Assembly (NCBI RefSeq): GCF_025446935.1
Contig: NZ_JAOEGN010000012.1
Location: forward strand, 1 to 64,000
Direction of reading: 5' to 3'
Length of the DNA: 64,000 nucleotides
Source: Paracholeplasma vituli
Lineage (GTDB): Bacteria > Bacillota_I > Bacilli_A > Acholeplasmatales > UBA5453
Shown here piece by piece: positions 15,615 to 24,899 of the stretch (its first letter is position 1; every line of letters starts with the position of its first letter). The translations under genes and the position numbers were made by a program. The notes beneath the pieces were generated by a model, which had not been told where the DNA came from, searched no databases, and saw nothing but the letters and a program-made list of their open reading frames with translations.

Positions 15615-16587
15615 ATCGAGCTGTGATGAATCCTCAGTTAGCATTGTAAGAGATGGAAAAACCGTTTTAAGCAATGTCGTTTTATCACAAATTGATATCC
15701 ATAAGGTCTATGGGGGTGTGGTTCCAGAAATCGCTTCGAGACACCACATCGAAAATATGACCATCGTATTTGAAGAAGCCTTAAAACAAGCGAATGTGAC
15801 TGAAAAAGATATTGATTTAGTCGCGGTAACCGAAGGACCTGGTCTGATTGGTTCCTTACTGGTTGGAATAAACGCAGCGAGTACGTTCGCGTTTGCCCAC
15901 AACATTCCGCTCTTGGGTGTGAACCACATGATTGGGCACATCTATTCAGCGAACATTGAAAACGAAATGAAGTTTCCTCTAGTTGCGTTAGTCGTATCGG
16001 GTGGACACACTGAACTCGTTTATATGAAAGACCACATGTCATTTGAACTCTTAGGAGAAACTCAAGATGACGCTGTGGGGGAAGCTTATGACAAAGTTGG
16101 TAGAATGCTTGGGTTACCTTATCCAGGTGGACCACTCATTGACAAATTAGCCACTCAAGGTAAACCAACTTATACCTTACCTAGACCGATGATCGATGAA
16201 GACTCTTATGACTTCTCTTTCTCGGGATTAAAGAGCGCAGTTAACAACATGATTTACCACATGAAACGTAAAGAAGAAGAAATCCGTGTTGAAGACATGT
16301 GTGCTTCATTTCAACAAAGTGTGGTGGATGTGCTCGTTTCCAAACTCATCAAAGCCGCGAACGATTACCAAGTTAAGCAAGTCTTAATCGCGGGTGGTGT
16401 CGCAGCTAACAAAGGGTTAAGAACTCGACTATTTGAAACAATTAAAGATAAGGAAATTATCATTCCTTCCATGCAGTATTGCACAGACAATGCTGCGATG
16501 ATTGGCGCAGCAGCTTATTATACTTATAAACAAAAAGGTGCACTAAGTGATTACATTTTAGGTGGTCAATCCTCATTAGATTATTAA
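15595..16587 (+). CDS. tsaD: tRNA N6-adenosine threonylcarbamoyltransferase TsaD
   Basis: TsaD is the catalytic subunit of the t6A complex and transfers the threonylcarbamoyl group to tRNA. It has 330 residues from the ATG at 15595, which has GGAGG 7 bases upstream; the adjacent ATG at 15592 is also possible. It has [12 protein letters not shown] at the N-terminus, the metal-binding histidines in HMIGH (His111, His115), [11 protein letters not shown], and the C-terminal [12 protein letters not shown]. It ends the t6A operon. Confidence 0.96.
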   Translation: MLILAVESSCDESSVSIVRDGKTVLSNVVLSQIDIHKVYGGVVPEIASRHHIENMTIVFEEALKQANVTEKDIDLVAVTEGPGLIGSLLVGINAASTFAFAHNIPLLGVNHMIGHIYSANIENEMKFPLVALVVSGGHTELVYMKDHMSFELLGETQDDAVGEAYDKVGRMLGLPYPGGPLIDKLATQGKPTYTLPRPMIDEDSYDFSFSGLKSAVNNMIYHMKRKEEEIRVEDMCASFQQSVVDVLVSKLIKAANDYQVKQVLIAGGVAANKGLRTRLFETIKDKEIIIPSMQYCTDNAAMIGAAAYYTYKQKGALSDYILGGQSSLDY

Positions 16588-16627
16588 AACTAGACACAAA
16601 CAAATACACATAAAAGGGGTGAGTGTT

Positions 16628-18040
16628 GTGAAGTTTTTATTCAAATTGTTGTTGAAGATTATTATTGTTTTACTCGTATTGGGTTTATTATTTGTGGTCT
16701 TACCTCTAGCATTATTGTATAAGAAGACCACAGCACCCGTTGATCAGTATGTGGAGGCTTCTGAAACCTCATTTTACACAGAACTTGATGGAGAACTCTC
16801 CGCTTTAATCACCGATTCTAACGAAGATTCGGTCGTATTCACAATTACAGAAGCGTATATCAATCGTGTCATTCAAAAAGCCTTATCCAAAGAAAATTCC
16901 AAGTATTTGGTCTCAACTTATGAAGGTGAAATTGAACATGATTACATGATGGTTTTTGGTGGATTAGCAGGGTTAAAAGGCGTATGGACGACATTATCCG
17001 ACGATCAGTTAAAAGTGACTGCTGGTGCTGATTTTGTCCTCGGTGGTACGGTACTTTATCAAACCGGATTTGAAATTGTGTTTAACATTGTACTAGCCGA
17101 AAACAATGAGTACTTTTTAAAAGTAGCGAAAATTCAAATGGGGTCCTTGAAGTTACCACTTAAACAAGCGTATCAGTTAACAAACTTCATCGTTAAGACT
17201 TTAACAAGCCAGAGTTTAAACGATATGGTCGATGAACACCTTGATTTTGGCGATTTCAACTTAGAAGATTATAGCTTCACTGTAGGTGAAACAGAACTTA
17301 CTGATTATCTGTATGATATTGACCCAACTTTTGCTGCATTACTTAAGATCATTTACAAAGAAGAATTGCTTGTTTTAGATGTCTCAGATCAAGGTTTTGA
17401 TATATCTCTGAATCTGGGTGCGTTCCGCCGATTACCAACAGATTTAAACGCACCATCATTTACCAAATGGGAAAGTGAAGCGGATAAAGCAGCCTTCATG
17501 GCAGGATTAGCTACTCAAGCAACGACCAGCGTTATCCTAAATCCAACCGATCCACGGATGGATTTAACTGAAGCAGATGTGAATGCGATTCTAGATTACA
17601 CACTAGGTGATAAAGTCCAATTTGATTTCCCAATTAAGTTTAAACTCAATGGAAATGATGTTGAGTATAAATTTAGTTCGACGAACCTATTCGTTCGTAT
17701 GCAAGCTGATGTATTATCCATCCACTTAAAGATGACTCTAACCAAGACGGGTATGGCTGGTGCTTTTGATATGCAATTTAATTTAACCGGTAATATCAGC
17801 ATGAATTCAAACGGAGACATGGTACTTACGATTATAAACGCGAATATTGGTAGTGTCGTATTAGATCAAGAAACTTTAACAGGCTTAATTAGTGTATTTG
17901 ACGCTAACCTCATGGTTGGTAATACACTTGTTATACCAAAAGAAAAAATAAACGAGATGTTCCAAGGTTCTGGATTAGTAATCAACAACAGCGTGGTTGT
18001 TAATGGTAAACTCAGACTCCATTTTGGATTAGATAATTAA
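16628..18040 (+). CDS. membrane-anchored protein of unknown function, two YpmS-like segments
   Basis: I do not recognise a named gene. The 470-residue protein has a strong N-terminal membrane anchor (about residues 4-30, KFLFKLLLKIIIVLLVLGLLFVV split around leucines) and the rest is predicted outside the cell. Two segments resemble each other and the small lipid-binding-like YpmS family: VVFTITEAYINRVIQKAL (about 67-84) and RMDLTEADVNAILDYTL (about 300-316). Each is followed by beta-rich sequence. This suggests a duplicated barrel-like domain. The GTG at 16628 is preferred because AAAGGGGTGAG precedes it; the in-frame GTG at 16619 lies inside that site. It follows tsaD by 40 bases and ends at a terminator. 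Confidence 0.75.
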   Translation: MKFLFKLLLKIIIVLLVLGLLFVVLPLALLYKKTTAPVDQYVEASETSFYTELDGELSALITDSNEDSVVFTITEAYINRVIQKALSKENSKYLVSTYEGEIEHDYMMVFGGLAGLKGVWTTLSDDQLKVTAGADFVLGGTVLYQTGFEIVFNIVLAENNEYFLKVAKIQMGSLKLPLKQAYQLTNFIVKTLTSQSLNDMVDEHLDFGDFNLEDYSFTVGETELTDYLYDIDPTFAALLKIIYKEELLVLDVSDQGFDISLNLGAFRRLPTDLNAPSFTKWESEADKAAFMAGLATQATTSVILNPTDPRMDLTEADVNAILDYTLGDKVQFDFPIKFKLNGNDVEYKFSSTNLFVRMQADVLSIHLKMTLTKTGMAGAFDMQFNLTGNISMNSNGDMVLTIINANIGSVVLDQETLTGLISVFDANLMVGNTLVIPKEKINEMFQGSGLVINNSVVVNGKLRLHFGLDN

Positions 18041-18049
18041 TACTATAAG

Positions 18050-18078
18050 AGACTCATTTGTAAAAAATGGGTCTTTTT
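18050..18078 (+). terminator. terminator after the YpmS-like gene
   Basis: Stem AGACTCATTT/AAATGGGTCT followed by TTTTT. Confidence 0.8.
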
Positions 18079-18103
18079 GTTATCAAAAAAGTGGGTGATT
18101 TCA

Positions 18104-19030
18104 ATGAATGAAGCAGTTTACGCAAAAACAGATAAAATAGTGAATCGACTTGGTTTTGGTTCTTGGCAACTCAATAATCCTTTATGGGGTGATATGTCTG
18201 AAACAGAAGCTATAAAACTGGTTCGCTACGCTATAGAACAAGGCATTAATCTGTTTGATACAGCGCCCGCCTATGGGAGTGGTCAAAGCGAAGTTATTTT
18301 AGGTCAAGCGATTCAAGGACAACGCGAACACGTCGTCATCAACACTAAAGTGGGTCATTTAGCGGATGGTACCAGTGATTTTTCGGTATCATCCTTAGAA
18401 AATCAAATTCAAGTTTCCCTAAAACGACTCAATACAGATTACATCGATAGTGTTATTTTACACAATCCAGATCGGACTATTTTAGCAGGTAAGACAATGC
18501 ATTTTGATAAGTTAAAACAACTGAAGTCACAAGGATTCATCCGTGCATATGGCGTTTCAATCGATACTTATGAAGACCTAATGTTAGTCCTCCAAAACGT
18601 AGATTTAGACGTGATTGAAATACTATTCAATGTGTTTTTTCAAGGCCCAGCTCAAGGATTTCAACTGGCCTCTTTAAAAAATGTTAGTTTGATTGTGAAA
18701 GTGCCATTGGATTCAGGATGGCTAACAGGCAAATATAACCATCATTCCCAATTCACGGGCATTAGAGCACGATGGAGTCCAGCTGTCATTAAGCGACGCG
18801 CTGATTTGGTCGATGAAGTTAAAACTATCTCAAAAACAGAAGCGTTGGTACCCATCGCACTCGGATTCATTTTATCTTATCCTGAAATTACAGCAGTGAT
18901 TCCTGGTATAAAGGATGAATCACAGTTACAATCCATTCTAGAATGTGAACACACGATTTCAGATGAAATCAAAAATCAACTGATTAAGTTATATGATGAC
19001 AAACTTAAAACTAACCCACTGCCTTGGTAG
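18104..19030 (+). CDS. aldo/keto reductase
   Basis: An NAD(P)H-dependent oxidoreductase of the AKR superfamily with 308 residues. The catalytic tetrad is visible: Asp and Tyr in FDTAPAYGSGQSE, Lys in INTKVG and His in VILHNPD. The C-terminal part has IPGIKDESQLQSIL, the usual cofactor-side helix. The substrate cannot be told from sequence. The ATG at 18104 is preferred, with GTGGGTGATTT upstream, over an in-frame start at 18077 within the preceding terminator. It is flanked by terminators and is probably monocistronic. Confidence 0.9.
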   Translation: MNEAVYAKTDKIVNRLGFGSWQLNNPLWGDMSETEAIKLVRYAIEQGINLFDTAPAYGSGQSEVILGQAIQGQREHVVINTKVGHLADGTSDFSVSSLENQIQVSLKRLNTDYIDSVILHNPDRTILAGKTMHFDKLKQLKSQGFIRAYGVSIDTYEDLMLVLQNVDLDVIEILFNVFFQGPAQGFQLASLKNVSLIVKVPLDSGWLTGKYNHHSQFTGIRARWSPAVIKRRADLVDEVKTISKTEALVPIALGFILSYPEITAVIPGIKDESQLQSILECEHTISDEIKNQLIKLYDDKLKTNPLPW

Positions 19031-19040
19031 TGGTTTTTTT
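19013..19040 (+). terminator. terminator after the aldo/keto reductase
   Basis: Stem CCACT/AGTGG, extended by flanking A and T tracts, with a T-run of eight. It overlaps the last codons of the gene. Confidence 0.75.
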
Positions 19041-19068
19041 TGGAGAAATTATGTAACGGGTGCCAAAC

Positions 19069-19097
19069 TTGTGAGAGAAAGCGATATCATGTATAAT
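19069..19097 (+). promoter_or_regulatory. promoter of the RDD-amylase-DUF1189 operon
   Basis: TTGTGA, 17 bases, then consensus TATAAT (19092-19097), about 30 bases before the first start codon. Confidence 0.75.
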
Positions 19098-19125
19098 GAT
19101 GAGGTGAAATGAGACGTGATGAAAC

Positions 19126-19530
19126 ATGACTGAACTTTTAGAACAACGGATTAAAGCGTTTGCTATAGACACATCATTAGCAACGATTGGGGTATTGATT
19201 GCTTTAGGCATTGCCAATCAAAACTTGATTGTGGGTAGGGTTTTGTTATATGCCACATTCTTTTTGGTTTACATCCTACCAGTGTTATTGACTCAGGGGC
19301 AAACCTATGGAAAGAACAATCAACACATTCGAATTGTGCATCAATCTGGTCAAGCAGCTGCTAAATGGGTATTGGTTATCCGATCACTATTCATTTTAGT
19401 CTTATCATTCTCGACCTTTACACTGTATTTAGTGGTTATCACGTTGATTAAAACTAAAGATGAACAACGTGTTTTACATGATTATCTATTTAAAACGCGC
19501 GTTGTTAACTTAAAAACCAGAGGAGCTTAA
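19126..19530 (+). CDS. RDD-family membrane protein
   Basis: A 134-residue protein with three or four membrane helices. The RDD-type pattern is seen as QRIKAFAIDTSLATIG at the start (Arg and Asp of the first helix), QTYGKNNQHIRIV in the loop and VLHDYLFKTRVV at the end. The function of this family is not settled; some members are ion antiporters. It heads a three-gene operon with a GH13 lipoprotein and a DUF1189 protein, with 1-base or 4-base junctions. Confidence 0.8.
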   Translation: MTELLEQRIKAFAIDTSLATIGVLIALGIANQNLIVGRVLLYATFFLVYILPVLLTQGQTYGKNNQHIRIVHQSGQAAAKWVLVIRSLFILVLSFSTFTLYLVVITLIKTKDEQRVLHDYLFKTRVVNLKTRGA

Positions 19531-19532
19531 TG

Positions 19533-21029
19533 ATGAAAAAAATATTACTAATGATATTAATCCTATCTATCACAGTCGGATTGGTTGGTTGTCAATCGAC
19601 CAAACAACCTAAAGAAACCCTGTTAGAACAACTAGAACTTGCCAATCCCAGAACAGGTTCATACTATCAAATCTTTGTCAGAAGTTTCGCAGACAGTAAT
19701 AATGATGGCATTGGGGATTTCAATGGTATTACAGCAAAACTGCCGTACTTAGCTGATTTAGGTATTGATGGCATATGGTTGATGCCAATCCACCCAAGTC
19801 CGAGTTATCATGGGTATGATGTCACAGATTTTTACGATACGCATGACGATTATGGCACATTAGAAGACTTTGATTTAATGATTAAAACAGCCGAAGACAA
19901 TGGGATTAAAATCATCATTGATTTGGTTTTGAATCACACATCCGATCAACACCTTTGGAAAACGCAACATCCAACATGGTATACCAATTTCTCTTATTTT
20001 GGCGCTTGGATGCCAGAATTAGATTTTTCTAAAACAGAAGTCAAAGATGCGATGCTTGATGTGATGACCTTCTGGTTAAATCGAGGCGTTCATGGGTTCA
20101 GAGTGGATGCAGCTATCCATATATTCAATAGCAATACCTATGTGAATGGCTTACCTGCAACCAACGATATCAAACGCAGTATTGACTACTTTACCATGTT
20201 AAGGGCACAACTTCGTAAGATTAATCCGGATGTCTATTTAGTAGGAGAAGTATGGGCTTCAAAGGATTACACAGCGTCTTTTTATCAAGGTTTTGATAGT
20301 CTATTCAACTTTGATTATTCAACTCAAATTATGAATACCGTACAAAATACTAGAACCAGTAATTACGATACAACACTCAATGGGTATTATCGAGCTTTCC
20401 AAACTGTTATGGATAACTATAACAAACGCTTTGTTAATAGTGATGAAGTTTATATTGATGCCCCATTCATTCGCAATCATGACCAAGATCGTCCAGCTAG
20501 TGTATTAAACACCGATAAACTTAAATTAGCAGCTGAAGCATTATTGACATTACCTGGCAACCCATTCCTCTATTATGGAGAAGAATTAGGGATGAAGGGC
20601 GTTTCCTCGTTTGGTGAAAACGGTATTTGGGATGAAACACGAGGCTTACCATTCAAATGGGGAGATACCTATACCACGAATTGGTGTACAGCTTGTGTGG
20701 ACTATAACAGTTCAGTCTCTGATTTAAATGCTCAAAAGAATGACACAACTTCACTGTTTAACACCTATAAAACATTGTTGAATTTGAAGAATACCTATCC
20801 TGCATTAAAATATGGTGATTTTAAACTAGTTGATACGACAGAAACGTATTTATCAGCGTTCTCAAGAACGTTAACATTCGAGGATTTTTCACAAACCGTA
20901 CTCGTTTATCATAATTTCTCAAACGCTGAAATTGCGGTGGACATTACCGGCTATGATGTTATTTATAGTACAACAGCATTCTCATCAACAATCGCGCCGA
21001 TGCAAACATTGATTTTGGTGAAACAATGA
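19533..21029 (+). CDS. GH13 alpha-glucan hydrolase, lipoprotein
   Basis: An alpha-amylase-family enzyme attached to the outer face of the membrane. The 498-residue protein has a lipoprotein signal ending in LVGC (Cys20), then the GH13 barrel: YYQIFVRSFADSNNDGIGDF, IDLVLNHTS, the nucleophile Asp in GFRVDAA (about 192), the acid Glu in LVGEVWAS (about 239) and the transition-state pair in IRNHDQDR (His/Asp about 316-317). The N-terminal pattern is that of oligo-1,6-glucosidase/alpha-amylase clades. It probably trims maltodextrins at the cell surface. The ATG at 19533 has AGGAG at 7 bases; the ATG at 19530 overlaps the RDD stop. No calcium-site or substrate assignment is attempted. Confidence 0.93.
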   Translation: MKKILLMILILSITVGLVGCQSTKQPKETLLEQLELANPRTGSYYQIFVRSFADSNNDGIGDFNGITAKLPYLADLGIDGIWLMPIHPSPSYHGYDVTDFYDTHDDYGTLEDFDLMIKTAEDNGIKIIIDLVLNHTSDQHLWKTQHPTWYTNFSYFGAWMPELDFSKTEVKDAMLDVMTFWLNRGVHGFRVDAAIHIFNSNTYVNGLPATNDIKRSIDYFTMLRAQLRKINPDVYLVGEVWASKDYTASFYQGFDSLFNFDYSTQIMNTVQNTRTSNYDTTLNGYYRAFQTVMDNYNKRFVNSDEVYIDAPFIRNHDQDRPASVLNTDKLKLAAEALLTLPGNPFLYYGEELGMKGVSSFGENGIWDETRGLPFKWGDTYTTNWCTACVDYNSSVSDLNAQKNDTTSLFNTYKTLLNLKNTYPALKYGDFKLVDTTETYLSAFSRTLTFEDFSQTVLVYHNFSNAEIAVDITGYDVIYSTTAFSSTIAPMQTLILVKQ

Positions 21030-21856
21030 AACACATCTTATTCAACACAGTCTATAATATCCGCGATATATTCAGTTTAAAAAGTGAGAAATTTGGTAAA
21101 GCAATTTTAATATATCTGTTATCAATGGTATTGATTACTGTCCCAATCTCAATCAGTTTAATGAACTCCAAGACGATCAATTACGTCTTATTCGGCGCAG
21201 ATTTAGCTTTAAATGAACAGCCCGGATTATTGAATGACTTACCAGCATTCGTCATTACATCAGGGGGATTGACCACCCCAATAGATTTTGTATCAGTCAC
21301 CAATTTAAACGACAGTTTTATCATTGTTGTCAATCCATCTGAGGATGCTGTTGACTTAGCTATGTTGAATGGTTTGAATGGGGTCATTTTTAATCCACAA
21401 AATTATACGTTATCCCTTGCCGGGAATCCATTTACCTTTAACTATAATACGTTTCAAAACTTACACAGTTCAGATTTAAAAAACATGGCTTCAAATGAAG
21501 CAATGACACGATTATATGATCAACTGTATGTGAGCGCAAAGCGCGTGTTCTTATTACCAGTCATTGTGTTGATACTTGTCATCTTCACAGCAATCAATTT
21601 GATTTATGTCAGCATTATTAGTTTAATTGCAGGATTCTTAAAATACAAAGATCAAAATGTACCCGGTTTTAATGAAATCATGAAGATTGCGTTCTTTTCA
21701 TCATTATTGCCAAGTATGGTTGGGGCTTTGATTGGACTATTAGCGCCACCAATGTCAATTGTGTTTTATAACTTTGGACTACCTTTAGTTATGTTCATTA
21801 GCTACCTCAAGTATCGAAACATTGAATTATCCAATGTGGACAAAAAAATAGCATAG
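21026..21856 (+). CDS. DUF1189 membrane protein (maltodextrin-utilisation, YvdJ-like)
   Basis: A 276-residue protein with one N-terminal membrane helix, an extracytoplasmic domain of about 130 residues and four helices at the C-terminus. The start, FNTVYNIRDIFSLKSEKFGKA, and the overall plan match DUF1189, which in Bacillus lies in the maltodextrin operon (yvdJ). Function is unknown. It overlaps the GH13 gene by 4 bases, which supports a role in alpha-glucan use. Confidence 0.7.
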   Translation: MKHILFNTVYNIRDIFSLKSEKFGKAILIYLLSMVLITVPISISLMNSKTINYVLFGADLALNEQPGLLNDLPAFVITSGGLTTPIDFVSVTNLNDSFIIVVNPSEDAVDLAMLNGLNGVIFNPQNYTLSLAGNPFTFNYNTFQNLHSSDLKNMASNEAMTRLYDQLYVSAKRVFLLPVIVLILVIFTAINLIYVSIISLIAGFLKYKDQNVPGFNEIMKIAFFSSLLPSMVGALIGLLAPPMSIVFYNFGLPLVMFISYLKYRNIELSNVDKKIA

Positions 21857-21863
21857 TTCGATT

Positions 21864-21892
21864 AAACGACGATTAACTTCGTCGTTTTTTTT
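21864..21892 (+). terminator. terminator after the DUF1189 gene
   Basis: Stem ACGACG/CGTCGT followed by eight T residues. Confidence 0.8.
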
Positions 21893-21896
21893 GACG

Positions 21897-21935
21897 AAAA
21901 AAACGCACTTGATTGGGATTTCAAGTGCGCTTTTT
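21897..21935. terminator. bidirectional terminator, mainly for pulA
   Basis: Stem GCACTTGA/TCAAGTGC flanked by an A-run on the left and a T-run on the right. It lies two bases beyond the pullulanase stop. Confidence 0.8.
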
Positions 21936-21936
21936 G

Positions 21937-24753
21937 TTAAGCAATTTTCTTTTTCTTAAATACGAACATTAAGCCAATTGCAGCCCCGATACTGAGGACA
22001 GATCCACCTGTAATCAGGGAGATAGCAAATGGCGATAAGCCGCTTTGTTGTTTTGGAATTGTGATGGTGTTATCGGTGTTTTGACCATAATATAAAATGA
22101 TGGTTTCATGTGGTTTCACATTGACGTTTTCACCGTTTGCAATCTGTGCTTTATTGAATGTCTCAGCGCCTAAGTTTGAGAAAGCAATTTGCCATACTGG
22201 TTCGCCATCTTTGTTGAACGCATCAGTACCTGCAGGTAGCGCCATACTGTGCATCGATTTTGTACCATTAGAATGTATCACAATCATATCAGGGTATAGA
22301 CTTTGATCGTTGACAATACGATATGCGATCACGCCATCATGACCAGTGTTTAAGATTTCAACTTTTTCATTTATTTCCTCATACGTATTGAGTTTGAATG
22401 AACGTTGCGCTTTACGTAATTCAATCAGTTGAACATATTGATCAAAGACTGTTTTATGTGTAATCTTCCAATTATAATCCATTTGATTGACTAGGTCAGA
22501 AGCATTGTAGCTATTATGATTAAGGCCATTATCTTCAGCTGGATCAACTTTAGTTCGCATCATCTCAGCACCAGCATGAATGAATGGTACCCCTTGAGAG
22601 GTTAATACAATTGCATTCGCTTGTGTTTGCATCAGTTTGCGGATAGCCAGTGTTTTAGTCGATGTTAACTTGATTTGGTCAGCCAGTGTTGAATTATCAT
22701 GAGCACTGACGTAGTTAATGGTCTGATTTGGTGACACAAATGTATAGTTAGTATCTTGAGTGCCTAAAATGCCCTTAATAACATCTGCACGGCTGCTGTT
22801 TCGACCTTGAACCCAACCTTGTCCTTCGCCATTGTTATTGCCACGAATCGCATTTCTAACAATGTCATTGAATGCGGCTACATTTGGCATTTCATCCATG
22901 GTTTCTTTTGTAGCTTGTTGTGAAGCCGGCAATGGTGTAGTACCACCAGTCCAAGGTTCACCATAGACAACGATGGTTGGATCAATATCGTGTAATGCTT
23001 CAGTGAGTTGATTCATAGTTTCTACATCGTGTAAGGCCATTAAGTCAAATCTAAAGCCTTTGACATTGTATTCTTTCGCCCAATACACTACTGAATCCAC
23101 CATGAACTTACGCATCATAAAGTGTTCAGAAGCGGTTTCGTTTCCAGTACCAGAACCGTTTGAAAGCGCCCCTGTATCCGATAATCTAAAGAAGTAATTA
23201 GGCACGATTTTATTGAAGTTATAATTAGCATCACCTGTATGGTTGTAAACGACATCCATAACAGTACGAATGCCATTTTCAGCCAAGGATTTAACCATGA
23301 CTTTAAATTCATTCACACGAACTGAACCGTCATATGGATTGGTAGAATAAGAGCCTTCTGGAACGTTGAATAAGGTTGGCATGTAACCCCAGTTGAATCC
23401 ACCATCTTTGATTTTAAAATAGTTAGGATCGTCGAGTCTGGTTTCATCCACATACCCAAATTCAAAAGCAGGGAGTAGATGTAAGTGTGTAATACCGAGT
23501 TCAACCATATGATCTAGCCCTGTTTTAACAGTGTTATCGCCTTTGGTAAAGGATGTGCCTGTTTCTGCAATACCTAAGAACTTACCTACATAATTTGAAG
23601 GACCATTCCAGCTAGCGTGGCTGGTTAAGTCTCTAACGTGTAATTCATACAAAATCGCATCGACAAAGCGACCACTGAAATATGGAATCTCGATTTTGTT
23701 CCATCCTGTTGGATTTGTTTTATCTAAATCAATGATGGCACCACGAAGCGCATTGACACCACTGCTCACAGCATAAGGATCCACTACTTCGAATGTGCTG
23801 TTACCATTTTGAATCGTGTAAGTATAGTATTTACCTGCTAAGTCTTGTGAAATTGAAACGGACCAAACGCCATAATCGCCGCGGGTCATTTCAAATTCAG
23901 TTGCAGAATCATCACCATCCGCACGAACGGATGTTGGATGACCAGCATCATATACATTGAGCTTCACAGAATCACTGATAGGCGCCCAAAGTTTAAAGGT
24001 AGATTTTTTCTTTGTATAAGTTAAACCTAAGTCATTGCCGGTATAGCCGTAAGCACTATTGAAGAAATCAGAAGCATAGATGCCATCAAACGTGACTTGG
24101 CGTGTTGAAGCGGTGGTACCATTATCCCCAAACACAATACGTAAAGTGTAAGGCAGAGTCAAATCGACTGTTTGAGTGTCTACTGTATAACCAGTTGGAG
24201 ATCCTTTTAAGTTCGTAACAGGGACTTGAACATCACCCTTTATAAGTTGGATATTTGCTAAAGTGACCGTTGTAGTTGTCGTAAATTGGATGGTATCTTG
24301 GTCATCAAAACTGGCAGTCAAAATGGTATGAAAAGTATCCGGTTTGACTGTGTAAATCGTTGTATTTGATTGCAAAATGTAGAAATGATAGTCACCATTG
24401 ATGACATGCCCATCGCCCGCTCTAAAGTAGCGGTCACCACCTGGTTCTCTTGGACCATCCCAATTGTTTCTTGCTCGAATGATGATTCCAAATTCGGTAT
24501 CTGCATTAATTTGATAGGTCGAATAAGGTAAATCAAAGGTTGCCCAGGATTGTCCTGAAATGGTTTCCGTGGTTGGAATAATGGCTGAACCGTTGGCATT
24601 TCGTTTCCATACCCAAGCGTCCCAAGCATCATAAGCCCCATCGTATCTAAAGTAATGTACATAAACATTCGGTTCTACAGTATCTGCAAAAAGGGATACG
24701 GCAAAGACGTTTAAGAATAATAGTGAAATCAATAAAAAAATTTTTTTAAACAT
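21937..24753 (-). CDS. pulA: type I pullulanase, surface-anchored
   Basis: This debranching enzyme cleaves alpha-1,6 bonds in pullulan, starch or glycogen fragments. It is 938 residues from the ATG at 24751-24753, with GAGGAGG 7 bases upstream. The order is: signal peptide (about 1-23), CBM41 starch-binding domain (VYVHYFRYDGAYDAWDAWVW), a second beta domain, CBM48 (about 235-335), the GH13_14 barrel, a C-terminal beta domain and a final membrane helix before KKKKIA. Catalytic residues are in GFRFDLMALHD, VYGEPWTGG and VSAHDNS. There is no LPXTG, as expected without a wall; the enzyme is held by the C-terminal helix. It is divergent from the starch-binding protein gene and shares its operator region. 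Confidence 0.95.
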   Translation of the reverse strand: MFKKIFLLISLLFLNVFAVSLFADTVEPNVYVHYFRYDGAYDAWDAWVWKRNANGSAIIPTTETISGQSWATFDLPYSTYQINADTEFGIIIRARNNWDGPREPGGDRYFRAGDGHVINGDYHFYILQSNTTIYTVKPDTFHTILTASFDDQDTIQFTTTTTVTLANIQLIKGDVQVPVTNLKGSPTGYTVDTQTVDLTLPYTLRIVFGDNGTTASTRQVTFDGIYASDFFNSAYGYTGNDLGLTYTKKKSTFKLWAPISDSVKLNVYDAGHPTSVRADGDDSATEFEMTRGDYGVWSVSISQDLAGKYYTYTIQNGNSTFEVVDPYAVSSGVNALRGAIIDLDKTNPTGWNKIEIPYFSGRFVDAILYELHVRDLTSHASWNGPSNYVGKFLGIAETGTSFTKGDNTVKTGLDHMVELGITHLHLLPAFEFGYVDETRLDDPNYFKIKDGGFNWGYMPTLFNVPEGSYSTNPYDGSVRVNEFKVMVKSLAENGIRTVMDVVYNHTGDANYNFNKIVPNYFFRLSDTGALSNGSGTGNETASEHFMMRKFMVDSVVYWAKEYNVKGFRFDLMALHDVETMNQLTEALHDIDPTIVVYGEPWTGGTTPLPASQQATKETMDEMPNVAAFNDIVRNAIRGNNNGEGQGWVQGRNSSRADVIKGILGTQDTNYTFVSPNQTINYVSAHDNSTLADQIKLTSTKTLAIRKLMQTQANAIVLTSQGVPFIHAGAEMMRTKVDPAEDNGLNHNSYNASDLVNQMDYNWKITHKTVFDQYVQLIELRKAQRSFKLNTYEEINEKVEILNTGHDGVIAYRIVNDQSLYPDMIVIHSNGTKSMHSMALPAGTDAFNKDGEPVWQIAFSNLGAETFNKAQIANGENVNVKPHETIILYYGQNTDNTITIPKQQSGLSPFAISLITGGSVLSIGAAIGLMFVFKKKKIA

Positions 24754-24797
24754 ACCCAATCCTCCTCAGGTCACATCTTACCATATGCGCACATGCG

Positions 24798-24812
24798 ATG
24801 TAAACGCTAACA
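24798..24812. promoter_or_regulatory. cre-like operator 1 (pulA side)
   Basis: ATGTAAACGCTAACA fits the Bacillus cre consensus WTGNAARCGNWWWCA at every position. On the minus strand its TTTACA half could serve as the -35 of pulA, with TAAGAT about 18 bases further on, so a bound repressor would block the promoter. Confidence 0.6.
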
Positions 24813-24841
24813 ATTATGAAAGGCGTTACACAAAGAATCCC

Positions 24842-24870
24842 ATGACAAAAGCGTTTACATAGTGTAAAAT
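24842..24870 (+). promoter_or_regulatory. promoter of the starch-binding protein/ABC operon with cre-like operator 2
   Basis: ATGACA (24842-24847), 17 bases, then TAAAAT (24865-24870). The spacer holds GCGTTTACAT; the 15-mer CAAAAGCGTTTACAT (24846-24860) is a cre-like site on the other strand with two mismatches. AGGAGGAAAG follows before the start codon. Confidence 0.6.
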
Positions 24871-24899
24871 AGGGTTGAAAGACAAAATAGGAGGAAAGT

